Positions 44,831 to 55,903 of a stretch of 64,000 nucleotides of DNA are shown piece after piece; the first letter of the stretch is position 1, and each line of letters starts with the position of its first letter. The notes beneath the pieces are model-generated. The model was not told the origin of the DNA. It saw only the letters and a program-made list of their open reading frames with translations, and made no database searches. The position numbers and the translations under genes are program-made. The stretch spans positions 17,705,089 through 17,769,088 of the forward strand of contig OX637405.1 of the NCBI GenBank assembly GCA_951799425.1. The letters run 5' to 3'. This DNA comes from Ilex aquifolium (lineage: Eukaryota; Streptophyta; Magnoliopsida; Aquifoliales; Aquifoliaceae).

Positions 44831-45960
44831 TTTGACGAGAGGGTTTTGAATCCTCTTCAAGGTATATAACATGATTGCAGATTAACGGGCTTATACCCTT
44901 CAAGTCAGCGATGGTCCACCCAATGATGCTTTTATAGAGTTTGAGAACTTCAATCAGCTTAGACTCTTGCAAGTCCGTAAGCTTAGATGAAATTACCACT
45001 GGGTATGACTCGTCCTCTCCTAAGAATGCATATTTGAGGTCAGATGGGAGCGACTTTAGTTCAAGCTTTGGTGGCTTTACACTTGATGAGAGTGGCTTTG
45101 TACCACTTGATGAGAGTTCCTCAAATTTGGGTGCCCATGTCTCAACAGCATAAACAGGGCAACTTTGTGGATTTGGGTCATCATCTGTTGACTCAGATGC
45201 ACTAGGTTCAAAGAAGTATGATTTAGCAGAGGTTTCACAAAAGGTATCATTCACATGTTTGTGAACCAATGACTCAATGAAATTTATTTCTCTTACTTCC
45301 TTGTCCTCTCAAGGGTGCTTGGCAATATTGAAAATGTTCAGCTCAAGAGTCATATTCCCAAAAGGTAATTTCATGACTACATTCCTGCAATTAATTAGTG
45401 CATTCGAAGTTGCAAGGAAGGGTCGACCAAGAATAACGGGAATTTAGTTCTCCGAATGTATTGCTGGCTGAGTGTCTAGAACAATGAAGTCAACAGGGAA
45501 GAAAAAGCTGTCCACTTGGACAAGTACATCTTCAACAATGGCCCTAGGGATTTTGACAGATCTGTCTGCCAACTGGAGTGTGACACAAGTGGGTTTGAGT
45601 TCACCCAGACCCAATTGTTGGTAAACAGAGAGTGGGATTAAATTGACACTTGCCCCAAGATCGAGCAAAGCTTGTTCTATTCCGAAGTTTCCAATGACAC
45701 ACGACTCGGTTGGACACCCAGGGTCCTTGTATTTTGGAGGGGTTTTGTGTTGAAGTAAAGCACTGGCTTGTTCCGTCAAGAAAGCTCTTTTTTGAGCATT
45801 TTGGCTTCTCTTGATTGTGCAGAAGTCTTTCAGAAACTTGGCATAAGACGAAACCTGTTTGATTGCATCCAGAAGTGGGATATTGATCTTTACTTGCTTA
45901 AAAAGCTCGTAAATTTATGGCTGGTTATTCAACTTCTGTACAACTTTTAGTCTTTAGGGG
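44831..45960 (-). pseudogene. pol: Athila protease and linker of element J
   Basis: Minus-strand TEQASALLQHKTPPKYKDPG, active site LLDLGASVNLIPLS (about 45650), ADRSVKIPRAIVEDVLVQVD, a stop within SEN*IPVILGRPFL, and the linker MVHKHVNDTFCE to LICNHVIYLEEDSKPSRQMQ. Closest to element A at the residue level. Confidence 0.85.
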
Positions 45961-47614
45961 ACAGGAGCAAGAATAGGGCATGAAGGTTCTTTTTCCTTTG
46001 GTAATTCTAGGTCCTTTTCAATCATAGGCTCATGCTCAACTGGTTTAGTGCATGGAATTGACTTAGGTCTTGGCCTTGGAATCAACATGTTTCTTATTGT
46101 TTTTCAATCACCTTGCCACTTCTCAGTGTAGTGATGACTTGAGCTTGGTCTTGTGGGGTTTCTATGATTGAAGGATTTCCCACATGAAATTGGCCTTGTG
46201 AAGGTTTTGGTTGGCCAGAAAACTTGCCCTTCTCGTGTGTGCTCTTAGATTGGGTCAATTTTTGGATGTGAATTTTGATATCATTGAAAGACTGGGTGGT
46301 CTGTGCTTTGAAATCGGTGAAAGCCTGTGTGGAATGGGTGTTGTAGTTCATTTGGGTTTTCATGAACTAGTTTAGTGTCTCTTCAAGGCTCCTCTTGTGT
46401 GGTGGTTGGTATGGTTGATATGCGGGAGGTCCTTGAGGTGGTGGTTGTGAATTTTGTGGATTCATGGGAGTTGGTTGTGTGTTCCTCCAACTGAAGTTTG
46501 GGTGATTCCGCCACCCTAGATTGTATGTTTCAGAATATGGGTTCGAGTAAGGCTTGTTAAAGTTATAAATTGAATTCGTTTGTTCCAACAAGACCTCCTT
46601 GAATGCATGAATGGTAGGACACTCCCCAGTAGGGTGTCCTGTCAGTGCACAAATCCCACACACTTGTTATGTGGGAGGGCCAACATCAACTTGATGCACC
46701 TTTTTCATCTCTAAAGCTTCAAGCTTTCGAGATAGGGTGGACATTTTTGCTCTTAGGTCATCATCCTCTCTCAAGACATACTTACCCCCTTGGGAAGTGA
46801 TGGTTTGGCTTCAACAATGGTAGGAGAGGCTGAGTCCCACATCTAAGAACTATTAGATATGATGTTAAAAAAAATGAATGCCTCCTCTGTACTTTTTCCC
46901 ATAAATTCTCCTTGAGCCATCATTTCGACAAACTGACGTAGTCTAGTGGGTAAGGATACATAGAAAAATCCTACCAAAGTCCAATTCTCAAAAAGCATGG
47001 TGTGGGCAGGATTGGAGCAGATCTTTGAATCTCTCCCTACTTTGGTAAAAGGTTTCTCCTTCTTTGACCGAAAAATTCATGATTTGTCTTTTGAGTGCAT
47101 TAGTACGGTGTAGAGGAAAAAACTTTCTAAAAAATTCATTATGTAATGCCTACCAGTCAGGTATTGAAAGAGATTTTAAAGATTTTAACCATTGTTTAGC
47201 TTTGTCCTTTACAAAGAAAGGAAAAAGTTTCATCTTGACCAGTTCAAAATTGTCTTGAAATGTTCCACATACTTCCTCAAAATCTTTTATGTGCAGATAC
47301 GAATTTTCATATTCGAGTCCATGAAATTGAGGTAGTAGTTGCACTATCCCTGCCTTTACACTAAAGATGGGTGCATTTGCAGGAAAGATAAAGTAAGAGG
47401 GGACACTATTTCTTGTGGGATGTAAGTAATCCCGCAAAGTTCGAATGTTAGGCACTTCCCCCTCTCTCACAGGGACTTCTCATTGTCTCTCATTATTTGC
47501 CATACTATTTTCACAAGAGTCTGCTACTGATCTAGGTGAAGATGGTTCAGGCTGATTCACAGACCCAAAAGATTATGCCCGCAAATTTTGATAGTGAGGA
47601 GCGTCCTCAGACAT
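45961..47614 (-). pseudogene. gag: Athila gag of element J
   Basis: Start ATG at 47614 (MSEDAPHYQNL), soon followed by a stop. Capsid core from 47470: LRDYLHPTRNSVPSYFIFP, LLPQFHGLEYENSYLHIKDF. Stops near 47150 and 46985 and a frame change break it. The knuckle CGICALTGHPTGEC (about 46660) is intact, then YNLGWRNHPNFSW and the Gln/Pro-rich tail to 46094. Confidence 0.85.
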
Positions 47615-47710
47615 AAAAAAAAAAGTAAAATAAAATTATCCACAGTAAAACAAAAATATATACAAAAAGGAAGGTCTTTTTAACTTTTACCTTAAAACAC
47701 CTTTTATGGC

Positions 47711-47728
47711 TCTCCGGCAACGACGCCA
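47711..47728 (-). promoter_or_regulatory. Primer binding site of element J, mutated
   Basis: Minus-strand TGGCGTCGTTGCCGGAGA, two changes from the tRNA-Asp complement, both C/G to T/A type. Confidence 0.85.
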
Positions 47729-47734
47729 AAAACT

Positions 47735-49353
47735 TGACTTGATCCGATATGTGTACACCCAAGTGCAGGCGGTCAAGCTGTAGTAATAATCCGGTTTAAG
47801 TCCGGAGTCGAATCCACATGGAACTATTGTTGGTGTTTCGAGGTAAGCAGTGGTGGAGACCAAATGATTGTAACCCTTGAGATTTGAAGTGGTGTATGAG
47901 ATTTCCTGGACAGAATATATGATTCTTTCCAAGAGGGTTTTCTAGATAAAATATAAGATAAGCTCAAATATAAAAGGTCACTCTTTAGTTCGAGGATCTA
48001 GACATGTAGTTAATCATCCGATTTATTATACTTGTACTTGATAACTCAATTAACTCCTGTGTCAATAGCAAGTTAATCGGAAGATAAAGGTGGATTATGA
48101 GAATTAAGATCATGGTTCCAATGTCTTTCTAGAAGTTTACAAGAATTGTCTGTGCCGAGACTCAACCCGTCTACAAACAAGTAAGTGTTTCTACAAGGCA
48201 TCCAACCATGACATTAATATTCCATTTCCATTCCTTAAGTGAAGCATGATAATGGTGAAGATTGAAGGGTAGTCATGAAGATCTAGTCGGGGTACTTGCC
48301 TTGAACCGATGAGACTTTCTATGCAAGAGTTATCTACGTTATAGAAAGTACTCACGGTTATACAAAGTACCTTAGCTTTGCTAGATGTAGTCAATCATTC
48401 AATAAACAAGTAAAACATAAAGCATTTAAGTATAAACGAAATGCATAGATATAACTTTCAGATGATTTATGCATGTCTTTTACCTCTTACTAAAGAGTGA
48501 ATGAGAAACTACTCACTCTTCATGGCTTTGGTAAAGCTAGAAAAGTGAGTGATGCTCATCCCTCCAAATAGAGGAGTTACAAAGTAAAACACAATAAGCG
48601 AGGAGCCGATCTTCGACGAAGAATAAGTGAATCACGTTCCACCCTTCACGGCTTTGGCAAAGCTCTAGAAAAATGGAAGAGTTTCACTCCTCTAAGGGAA
48701 GAAGGAAGCTCAAGCAATGGAAGCAAATGAAACTAATAATGAAAGTAGAAGAAAACTAGTCACTTTTGGAGGGTTGATCCGGAACCAAAAGATGAACTAT
48801 CTTACTTTATGCAAGTAAATAAGCCTAAGTCTAAGACTAAGACAAGTTAAGAAATGTTGATCTAAAACTACCAAAACCAAGTCCCCCCTTTTGAAGCTCC
48901 CACAATGGGAGTATTTATAGGCAGAAAGGAGGGGGCAAGTTAGTGTGGAGGAATAGTGCAAGGCCTTCAAAGTCCAAGTGAAAGTCCTAATGTTTGGAGA
49001 GAAAATCAACCACTCTACAGCCTCTCTGGGGAATCCGTTCGAACGTTGTCTGACGTTCAAACATTGTGTCTGTCTTTGCTTGATGAGCGTTCGAACGTTG
49101 GATGGTGTTCAAAAGCTCCTTCTGTCTTTGCTTGATGAGCGTTCGAACGCCAGATGGGGTCTGATCTTCCCACTCAAGTGGCCTGTGGTCTTCTGTAAGA
49201 GCCATTTCCACACTCCATGTTCAACTTGACGTTGCACTCAGCAGCCTTCAATAATTCAGCAGAACGTTCAAACATTATTTGGCGTTCGAACGTGGTACTC
49301 AAGTACCTCAGTGTTTTCCTTCTTTTCTGCAACACGCCATGTCTCAGTAGCCT
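47735..49353 (-). repeat. 5' LTR of element J, 3' portion
   Basis: Minus-strand LTR end GGATCAAGTCA at 47735. TATA box CTATAAATA near 48919-48911. CGTTCGAACG palindromes at 49036, 49088, 49140 and 49283. Aligns with LTR A from about 5110 to 6784. Interrupted at 49353/49354 by solo LTR F. Confidence 0.88.
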
Positions 49354-52300
49354 TGTGACGCCCCAAATCCGGGGGTCCTTTATTAACCGTTGACAACCCG
49401 TCAACCCGCGGAAACATCCGTGGATATCGCTCAACCCGACACCACATCAAGAATATCTTTAAGTCGGGATTATAACCCATAAAGAAAATTCGGTTTAACA
49501 TTCATTTGATTCAATTAAAGTCCCATACACCGTGGTTTGTACCCCATTAGGGTCCACTTTGATCATTTAAAGGAAGGAAATTCAAAGCCCAAAGAATTGG
49601 CAAAACATTTAAAAAATTTCAGATTTTTGGAATGACTACCTGTCGGCTACCGGTAGCTGTTTCCCTCTGGAAAACAACTACCTGTTGGCTACCGGTAGCT
49701 GTTTCCTTCTGGAAAACAACTACCTGTTGGCTACCGGTAGCCGAAACATTTTGGAGCTACGACTACCTGTTGGCTACCGGTAGCTGTTTCCTTCTGGAAA
49801 ACAACTACCTGTCGGCTACCGGTAGCTGTTTCCTTCTGGAAAACAACTACCTGTTAGCTACCGGTAGCTAAAGGCAGATTTTGCCCATTTCATTAGTTTT
49901 TCATTTCCAACTCATTTCAAACTCTTCCAAACTCATACCAAACATATATAATGAGAATTCCCACATCATACATAGTCCATGGAAGTCCATTTCATACAAT
50001 TCCAGATATGTACACATCCAAATGGAATTTATATAAAAGTTATACAATTTAACCATAAAAGCCACATTCTGGCTTCTTCAACTTTGAGGCCCCAAATGAG
50101 AACCTCCCTCCCGCGAATGATGCGCACCTGAAATGTTTCCCTTATAGGGTGAGCCAACGCCTAGTAGAGTGTTTCCTACGGAGGCTACTCCTTAACCTAT
50201 ATGCATATGAAATGTTCACATGCACAACCACAATTCCCATAACCATTCCATCAAGTAATATGATTAAATGATGTAATGCTAGAATGTCATGCCATGAATG
50301 AGGTGAGACCCACCCATGTGCACCCAACCCGAGTCCACTCCGACTCCCTTTACATGTCAATGCCATGTATGTTAAACCCGGGCTACCCAAGCCCCATAAA
50401 ATGAGATGAGACTCATGTACTCAACCCGAGTCCGCCCCGGCTCAACATGAAATGAGATGTGACTTATTTATGCACTCACCCCAAGCCCTTCCCAGCTCGA
50501 CAACACAATGCAAATGTCAATGTGTAATGACCCGTCTTCGACGGAAATACATCCAATGATCACTTTGAATAAAAATCATGCGTTTTATAAATAAGATCAT
50601 TATTGGATGGTACTCATTGAATGAGTATTTTATAAATCAAAATCTTGTGTCTTCCTGGGCAACGGATTTTGGAATCGCACCGCCGGCTCCGTGGGCCTAA
50701 CTACACTTTTCTGGAATTTCACCGCCGGAAAGTGCATAAACCAAGTGGTTTAGGGTTTTTCACCCAAGGAAGTCGCCATGCCCCTTCTTGCTATACCCGA
50801 CACAAGTTTTTCCATGCATGTAATCGTGCGACTCAGTCGGATTTTCAATCCAACTTTCCCGAGCCCACCCTTCAACCACCAAGAATGATGTTTGAATGAA
50901 CCATGCACCCACACTAATGAATGACTCCCATGAATGTGACACAACCTTATGCCCAATATGCTATGACCGCCAATGAGCAACTCTTTTCATGTCCACATGC
51001 ATTTAATACCACATAGATTGTGGTACAATACCCATGCACAAACACACCCACACCCATGCTAACATCCCATGAATGTGATGCCACACCATGTCCCATATGC
51101 AATGTATGCAACTTGGACTACTCCTTGCGTCAATTACCATGCCGGGTATCGACGTCAACCATGCACTCACCCATGAAATAAATGATTCCATGCCAATGCA
51201 ATGTAATGCACCATTGCATATCCATGCCATGTGCTATATGATATGAATGCCATATGGACAATTAATTCATAATTTCACATGTTCACATTCATGACAATTA
51301 TATCAATAACATATAACTACCAAATTCCTTAACCATGTCAATACATCAAGGAACATATATTGGCATCTTAGTGCATAATTTCACATAGCTCTACTCATCT
51401 AAACATGTTATCACAATTTCGTTGGAATAACAACCAATTCCACAACCAAGGCATTTAAACAAACACCTTCAAGACAAACAACATGTTATCACATAAGTTG
51501 TTCAATTTCTCTCAAGAAATTCCTATAGGCAATTTCTATTAAACAATTTAGGATAAAATTAGTTTACCCCAATTGCATCAATAGGTAAGTGTACTTTCTT
51601 AACAACCTATCCATTCTTTTACCAATTAAATCAAAATAGGCAAGGGTCATTGGCCTCTAACACCCTACCCATTTCCAATACACATTCTAGGTTCGGGATA
51701 AACCAAAGTAGGAAACCCCTACCTCTTGTAGCGTGAGGAACGACGTAGGAAGCTCCCAAGACCCGAAAACCAACTCGAAGCTTGATTTTCGTACACTTCC
51801 ATCTTTTCACCTTCGGCGAAAACCATTGTTTTTGGTACCCACGCGTAGCCCTTGTCGCGTAGATCACTTCTCCCTTCTAGCTCAACGGAGTCCGAGCGAC
51901 GGAGGCCGGAGAAATCGCCGGAGAAAGGGTTAAGAAACCCTTTTCTCTCTCTTCTCCCTCTCTCTCTCTTTGAATGGCTGAACCAAGGGAGCAAATGTGA
52001 TATTTTCTTCCAAAATATCAAAAATAAACCCCTATTTATAGTCCTGGAATGTGCGGCCCTAATCGCTCCACACGTTTATTACTTTCGGGTCCGTTTTTCG
52101 TCCCGAAACGACTCATTAAGTCCCGGATTAAGTCCAAATAAATTTTATTGGCACATTAATCCAATTATAAGGAATTTTAATATTTCTCGTTTTTGGGGAC
52201 CTTTAAAAGGTCAATCGCCACGCAGTCGTCTCGATCTACGTGCAAAATCCGACTCTCTCGAAATTCAACGAATTTTCTGGTGGTTACTAGATTTCGCGTT

Positions 52301-52429
52301 GCGAATCCAATGGCGCACTCCGTTCCCTCCTCCGAGGTCTAGAACATATGTATTTTAAATACGTGCAGTAGTGGCAAATTACCATTTTGCCCTTTTTCAG
52401 AAAAAGTTCAAATTTTCATGGGTTTCACA
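49354..52429 (-). mobile_element. Element F: solo LTR of about 3.08 kb, TSD AGCCT
   Basis: Ends are inverted repeats TGTGA...TCACA. The flanks are AGCCT at 49349-49353 and 52430-52434, and removing F restores a continuous LTR J. A TATA box CTATAAATAG lies at 52040-52031 on the minus strand, about 0.39 kb from its 5' end, which sets the orientation. The middle (50280-51230) has degenerate repeats around CAACCCGAGTCC and CATGAATGTGA. ORFs inside (for example 51852-52358) have no recognisable domain. It is probably a Ty3/gypsy LTR of the Tekay/Del kind, but that family call is tentative. Confidence 0.75.
49634..49870. repeat. 42-bp tandem repeat with CTACCGGTAG core in F
   Basis: Six copies of CTACCGGTAG start at 49647, 49689, 49731, 49774, 49816 and 49858. 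Spacing is 42 or 43 bases, with TTTCCTTCTGGAAAACAAC in most spacers. It lies downstream of the F TATA box in F orientation, unlike the U3 arrays of the Athila LTRs. Confidence 0.85.
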
Positions 52430-52670
52430 AGCCTGGTCCTCAAATAATTCAAGGGGACGTTCGAACATTATTTGGCGTTCGAACGTTCTTTCTTTGTTCC
52501 AAGTTTCTCCAATTTTTCTCCAGGGCATGTCAATGTTACATGGGTGTTTGATATTCATTGCCTTTGGACCTTGGTTCAATTTATGTCCTGAAATTTCATC
52601 ATTTAAACTCCATCAAAGTATAATTAGTCTTAGAAAGGCATATTAAAATGTCAATTTTAACTACTAATCA
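52430..52670 (-). repeat. 5' LTR of element J, 5' portion
   Basis: Minus-strand start TGATTAGTAGTTAAAATTG at 52670. CGTTCGAAC palindromes at 52476 and 52458. Together with 47735-49353 it gives about 1.86 kb, close to LTR A. The first five bases (52430-52434) are the F target duplication. Confidence 0.87.
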
Positions 52671-52774
52671 GTGTCTTCTTCAATATAGATTCTATGAGTG
52701 CAAATGGGAGGGCAGATTCCCTTGATGTTGGATATGGTCCAACCGATGGCTCCTTTATGCTTTCCCAAGACTCG
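52671..52774 (-). pseudogene. pol: Middle fragment of element L pol
   Basis: Minus-strand LGKHKGAIGWTISNIKGI, then CPPICTHRIYIEEDT, the segment just before RT in the relatives. Left end cut by J, right end by D; 52770-52774 (ACTCG) is the D target duplication. Confidence 0.85.
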
Positions 52775-54608
52775 TGATGAGAACGAAATATTGCATATTT
52801 GAAGGCCTCATTACATGCATTTTAACTCAACTTTTGCATTTAAGTACTTAGAGTTAGCCAAAGTTGTCAATAATGTTGAATTTTCGATGTTGCAGGTAAT
52901 TATAGCATAAATGATGGATTTTAGAACCTTGCAACTATGTGTGGATGTGTGGTGAAGAGATGGACACATTAAATGAGGATTTGGAGGCTTAAAAGTGAAA
53001 GAAATCAAGGAGGTATTGGTGTTTGGTAACATAGGCATCAGCACCTACACCATTTTGTAGTAGTACCTCAGTTTTCCTCCTTTTTGACCATGATACACTT
53101 CGAATCTAAAAAAGTGCAAAACATAAAAGTTGTAGATCTGGATGTCTTCTGTATTGTTTCAAAATTTCAGCTAAATAGGACGGTTGGATCAAACGTTATG
53201 ATGATTCTACGAAAAATGGTCTGCAACAGAAACTGAACCGGTACGCAGTACCGGTACGGTTCTGCCTCTGGAGTTCGGGGTACCGGTACACAGTACCGGT
53301 ACGCTATACTGAACAGCCAAGATCGCCTACATCTCATGCTCCACTTGCTTGGGGGTCCCACCTATGATTCTCCCACTTGCCCCCTGACATTTTCTGCATA
53401 TTTACATGCCTTCTACACTCTTGTTGAAGACTTTGGAGGCCATTGCATTAATGAGGATGGGAGAGAAGGGGGCTTCCAGGGGAGTTGCAGGCTAAGCTTC
53501 TCCTAGCCTTTCCAAGGCCATCTACTCACCTCCCATTAATGGGAGGCCTGCACACACCTAGGGGGACCCTCATGGACGAAAAGGCAGAGCTCTCACACTC
53601 CATATATTCAACATTCACACAAGATTTTGGGGGTGACTACCTAAGCTTAGGAGTAGTTTTGGTGAAGAAGATGATGAATAGTTAGATTTTTGCATTGTCT
53701 TCACCCATTTTCACTTGTAATCTTTTGTAAGGATCTTGTAACTTCATTTATTGTCTTTAATGTCATTTATTTCAAGTTCATTTCAAGTTTAGTTCTACAT
53801 TTTACATTTCACCATTGTTATGTCAAGCTTTCTTCATTTTAAGTTTTAAATTGTGTATTGTATATTTTTCTTCATAGTTTAAGATTTCTTGCTTTAAGTT
53901 AAGTTCAATGCTTCCTTTCTTCATTATGTCCCTTTTACATTATGCATGTCTTTTCTTGCTAGCATTAGTAGCTAGAGTTTTAATTGGTTAATCCAAGGGA
54001 GACCTCCCCGTGAGGATTCCATTTCAACTCTTCTTTTTTCCTCCACTCAATGTACTATGGTTCGGTTTGCCTGGGTTGAGAGTGGATACAGTTGTGAGTC
54101 TTTGATATCCCGTAGTCCTAATCACGGGTTATGCTTGGATCCTCACCTCCATTTCGTCCCTATCTTCCCACGAATCAATCGTTCATCTATGCATCATTGG
54201 AGGAAGGCTTTGAGTTGGATTGACATCCTCATTGGAGTGAACTCTTTGGATTAGCCAACACTTGTTTTTATTGTATTTTTATTCACAAACTTCAAACACC
54301 AAAACTCAAATACAAGATTTTACACTTTTCTTTTCACAAAATCACCTTCACACAATTCCCTTCCTTCCCTGAGGAGACGATCTTGGAATACTCATTCCAA
54401 TTAAAACACGACAAGCAAAAGACTCCTTGCGCTTGAGAAGCACTTTTGTTCATTTCGCATTTCATATATTTCATTTCCACCACCATTCCGTTGCCCTATT
54501 TCCGACATCATTCCGAGGGAGAGTGACACTCCCCTACACACTATAATTCATATACACATTAAGGGATGATTTTAGAAGGTTAGGAACAACAACAGTTTTC
54601 ACCAAGCA
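52775..54608 (+). repeat. 5' LTR of element D (1834 bp)
   Basis: Starts TGATGAGAAC, ends TTTTCACCAAGCA. GTACCGGTAC palindromes at 53248, 53280 and 53293, with GCCTCTGGAGTTCG between them and GGGTCCCACC downstream, as in LTR B. A weak TATA candidate GCATATTTACAT lies near 53396. Confidence 0.92.
53236..53302. promoter_or_regulatory. GTACCGGTAC palindromes in the 5' LTR of D
   Basis: Three perfect copies (53248, 53280, 53293) and one partial (53236). The 3' LTR has them at 58041, 58054 and, with one mismatch, 58086. Confidence 0.85.
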
Positions 54609-54612
54609 TTTT

Positions 54613-54630
54613 TGGCGCCGTTGCTGGAGA
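54613..54630 (+). promoter_or_regulatory. Primer binding site of element D, two mismatches
   Basis: TGGCGCCGTTGCTGGAGA differs from the tRNA-Asp complement at two positions. A recently mobile element with these changes suggests they are tolerated. Confidence 0.85.
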
Positions 54631-54752
54631 AGGTTAAGCGTTGAGTTCTAAAGGTGATTTTGGGCGGCATAGGTAAGTCTCGTGATTTTCATCACGGGCC
54701 AAGGTATGTCGTCTCATTTGTAAATAGTTTGTTTTAGTTTGTGTTTTTTGTT

Positions 54753-55421
54753 ATGTTTTCTAATTTTTATGAAAATGTGTATTATGCCCCTTATTTTGAA
54801 AATGTGTGTGAGAATTGTGATGAATATGGGCACATCACTAGTGAGTGCCTAATAAATTATCCGGTTCAAGACTTTGCATGCGAAGGTTCAAATTCAATTT
54901 TGGCCTCCGAAAATTTTTACCCCGACCATTATGTTACACCGAGTTATCCGAGTTATGGTTGGGAGAATGAACCTTATAATTTTTCATCCAATCTCACACC
55001 ACCAAATGAATTTTGCCACTATCCAACATTTGGGGACTCAACCGAAGAAGAATTGGAAAATATTTTGTGCGATTTTATGCAATACCAAATGGAATTCAAT
55101 GCCCAAATAACCCAACAACTTAATACATTGACTAATGTTATAATTGCTATGCGTGAGGAACAACATCTTGAGCATAGTCAATGTATTGAGGATGATCATC
55201 CCAATGGAATGCATATTGATGTTGAATCACCCACCACTCTAGATTGTGAAACATTTAATGAGGATATCATCTCACATGAGGCTAATGAGCCCAAGGTCAT
55301 TTTTCCATCTATGAGTGGTGTTGAGAATTCACACTTTTCAACTTGGGAATGGCATTGCAATGGAGTTAAGTGTAGAAACTTTTACAGAAAAATTGTATGC
55401 TCCATTGTTGGTATTGCATAA
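54753..55421 (+). CDS. Mini-gag of element D: zinc-knuckle protein without capsid domain
   Basis: Open for 222 codons from ATG 54753 (MFSNFYENVYY). A CCHC knuckle lies at residues 19-32 (CENCDEYGHITSEC: Cys19, Cys22, His27, Cys32), with the spacing found in gag of B, M, L, N and J. A Tyr/Pro/Asn-rich spacer follows, then CDFMQYQMEFNAQITQQLNT, which corresponds to the segment LIQSQTTFNNNISTQLTKI in gag of B. An acidic C-terminus follows. The whole Retrotrans_gag capsid core and all of pol are missing. It may be an RNA-binding remnant that helps packaging by a helper element (inference). Intact in a young element, so possibly still expressed. Confidence 0.75.
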   Translation: MFSNFYENVYYAPYFENVCENCDEYGHITSECLINYPVQDFACEGSNSILASENFYPDHYVTPSYPSYGWENEPYNFSSNLTPPNEFCHYPTFGDSTEEELENILCDFMQYQMEFNAQITQQLNTLTNVIIAMREEQHLEHSQCIEDDHPNGMHIDVESPTTLDCETFNEDIISHEANEPKVIFPSMSGVENSHFSTWEWHCNGVKCRNFYRKIVCSIVGIA

Positions 55422-55863
55422 ACTTGCCTATACCTCTATTTGGTTGAGATTTTTGAATCATTATCCTTTATATTGTTGGATAGAAAGGGCATTTATACAA
55501 CAAAAAAATTTTAAAATAAAAAAAATCAATGGGCGCAAGCTCATATCCGAATTGAAGCCGGATTGACATGAGCCCTCTTTGTTTTACTTTCATGTACATA
55601 GTAGTTAGATTTCTTTTATTGTTATATCTTTATTTTTATTTTGTTGTAGTGTAGAAGTTGTTTACATCTCCCTAATTTGGATTCATTTCATTTTGAGCAT
55701 CATCGTAGAAAATCTCATTCAATATCATGTGCAAGTTTAAGTTGGGGGGTGTAAACAAACTTTTTTGTTTTCCCTTTAATGTGTATAGTAAAGAAAAAAA
55801 AAACAAAAAGGGAGTATCTCATTTCCCATGTTACTTTCATTTTTCTCATTGCATGATTCCTTG

Positions 55864-55903
55864 TGCATTAAGGACAATGCATGGTTCAAGTTGGGGGGTG
55901 AGG
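55864..55903 (+). promoter_or_regulatory. Hairpin followed by a second, internal polypurine tract (D)
   Basis: TGCATT-AAGGAC-AATGCA (55864-55881) then AAGTTGGGGGGTGAGG. Matches the B copy at 17954-17993. A further PPT-like copy is at 55739-55751. Confidence 0.5.

Larger units (their letters stand above)
39661..52670 (-). mobile_element. Element J: Athila element with ORF3, internal deletion and a solo LTR in its 5' LTR
   Basis: Minus-strand order: 5' LTR (52670-47735, split by F), primer site, gag, protease, RT, an unassigned insert, palindrome array, ORF3, 3' untranslated region, PPT and the first 145 bases of the 3' LTR. LTR and gag match element A. It inserted in the pol of L. A deletion at 39660/39661 removed most of its 3' LTR. 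Confidence 0.88.

Noticed and set aside
49634..49870. Regular 42-bp repeats that look like a CRISPR array
   Set aside because: Spacers are themselves near-identical, the DNA is plant, and the repeat lies inside an LTR. It is a tandem repeat.
49632..49871. 79-codon ORF across the 42-bp repeats
   Set aside because: 42 is a multiple of three, so one open unit gives a long ORF. No start context or family similarity.
51852..52358. 168-codon ORF in F
   Set aside because: Lies antisense over the F promoter and leader region, has no domain and biased low-complexity translation.
54741..54752. Start of the mini-gag at 54741
   Set aside because: Also a GTG; the first ATG is 54753.
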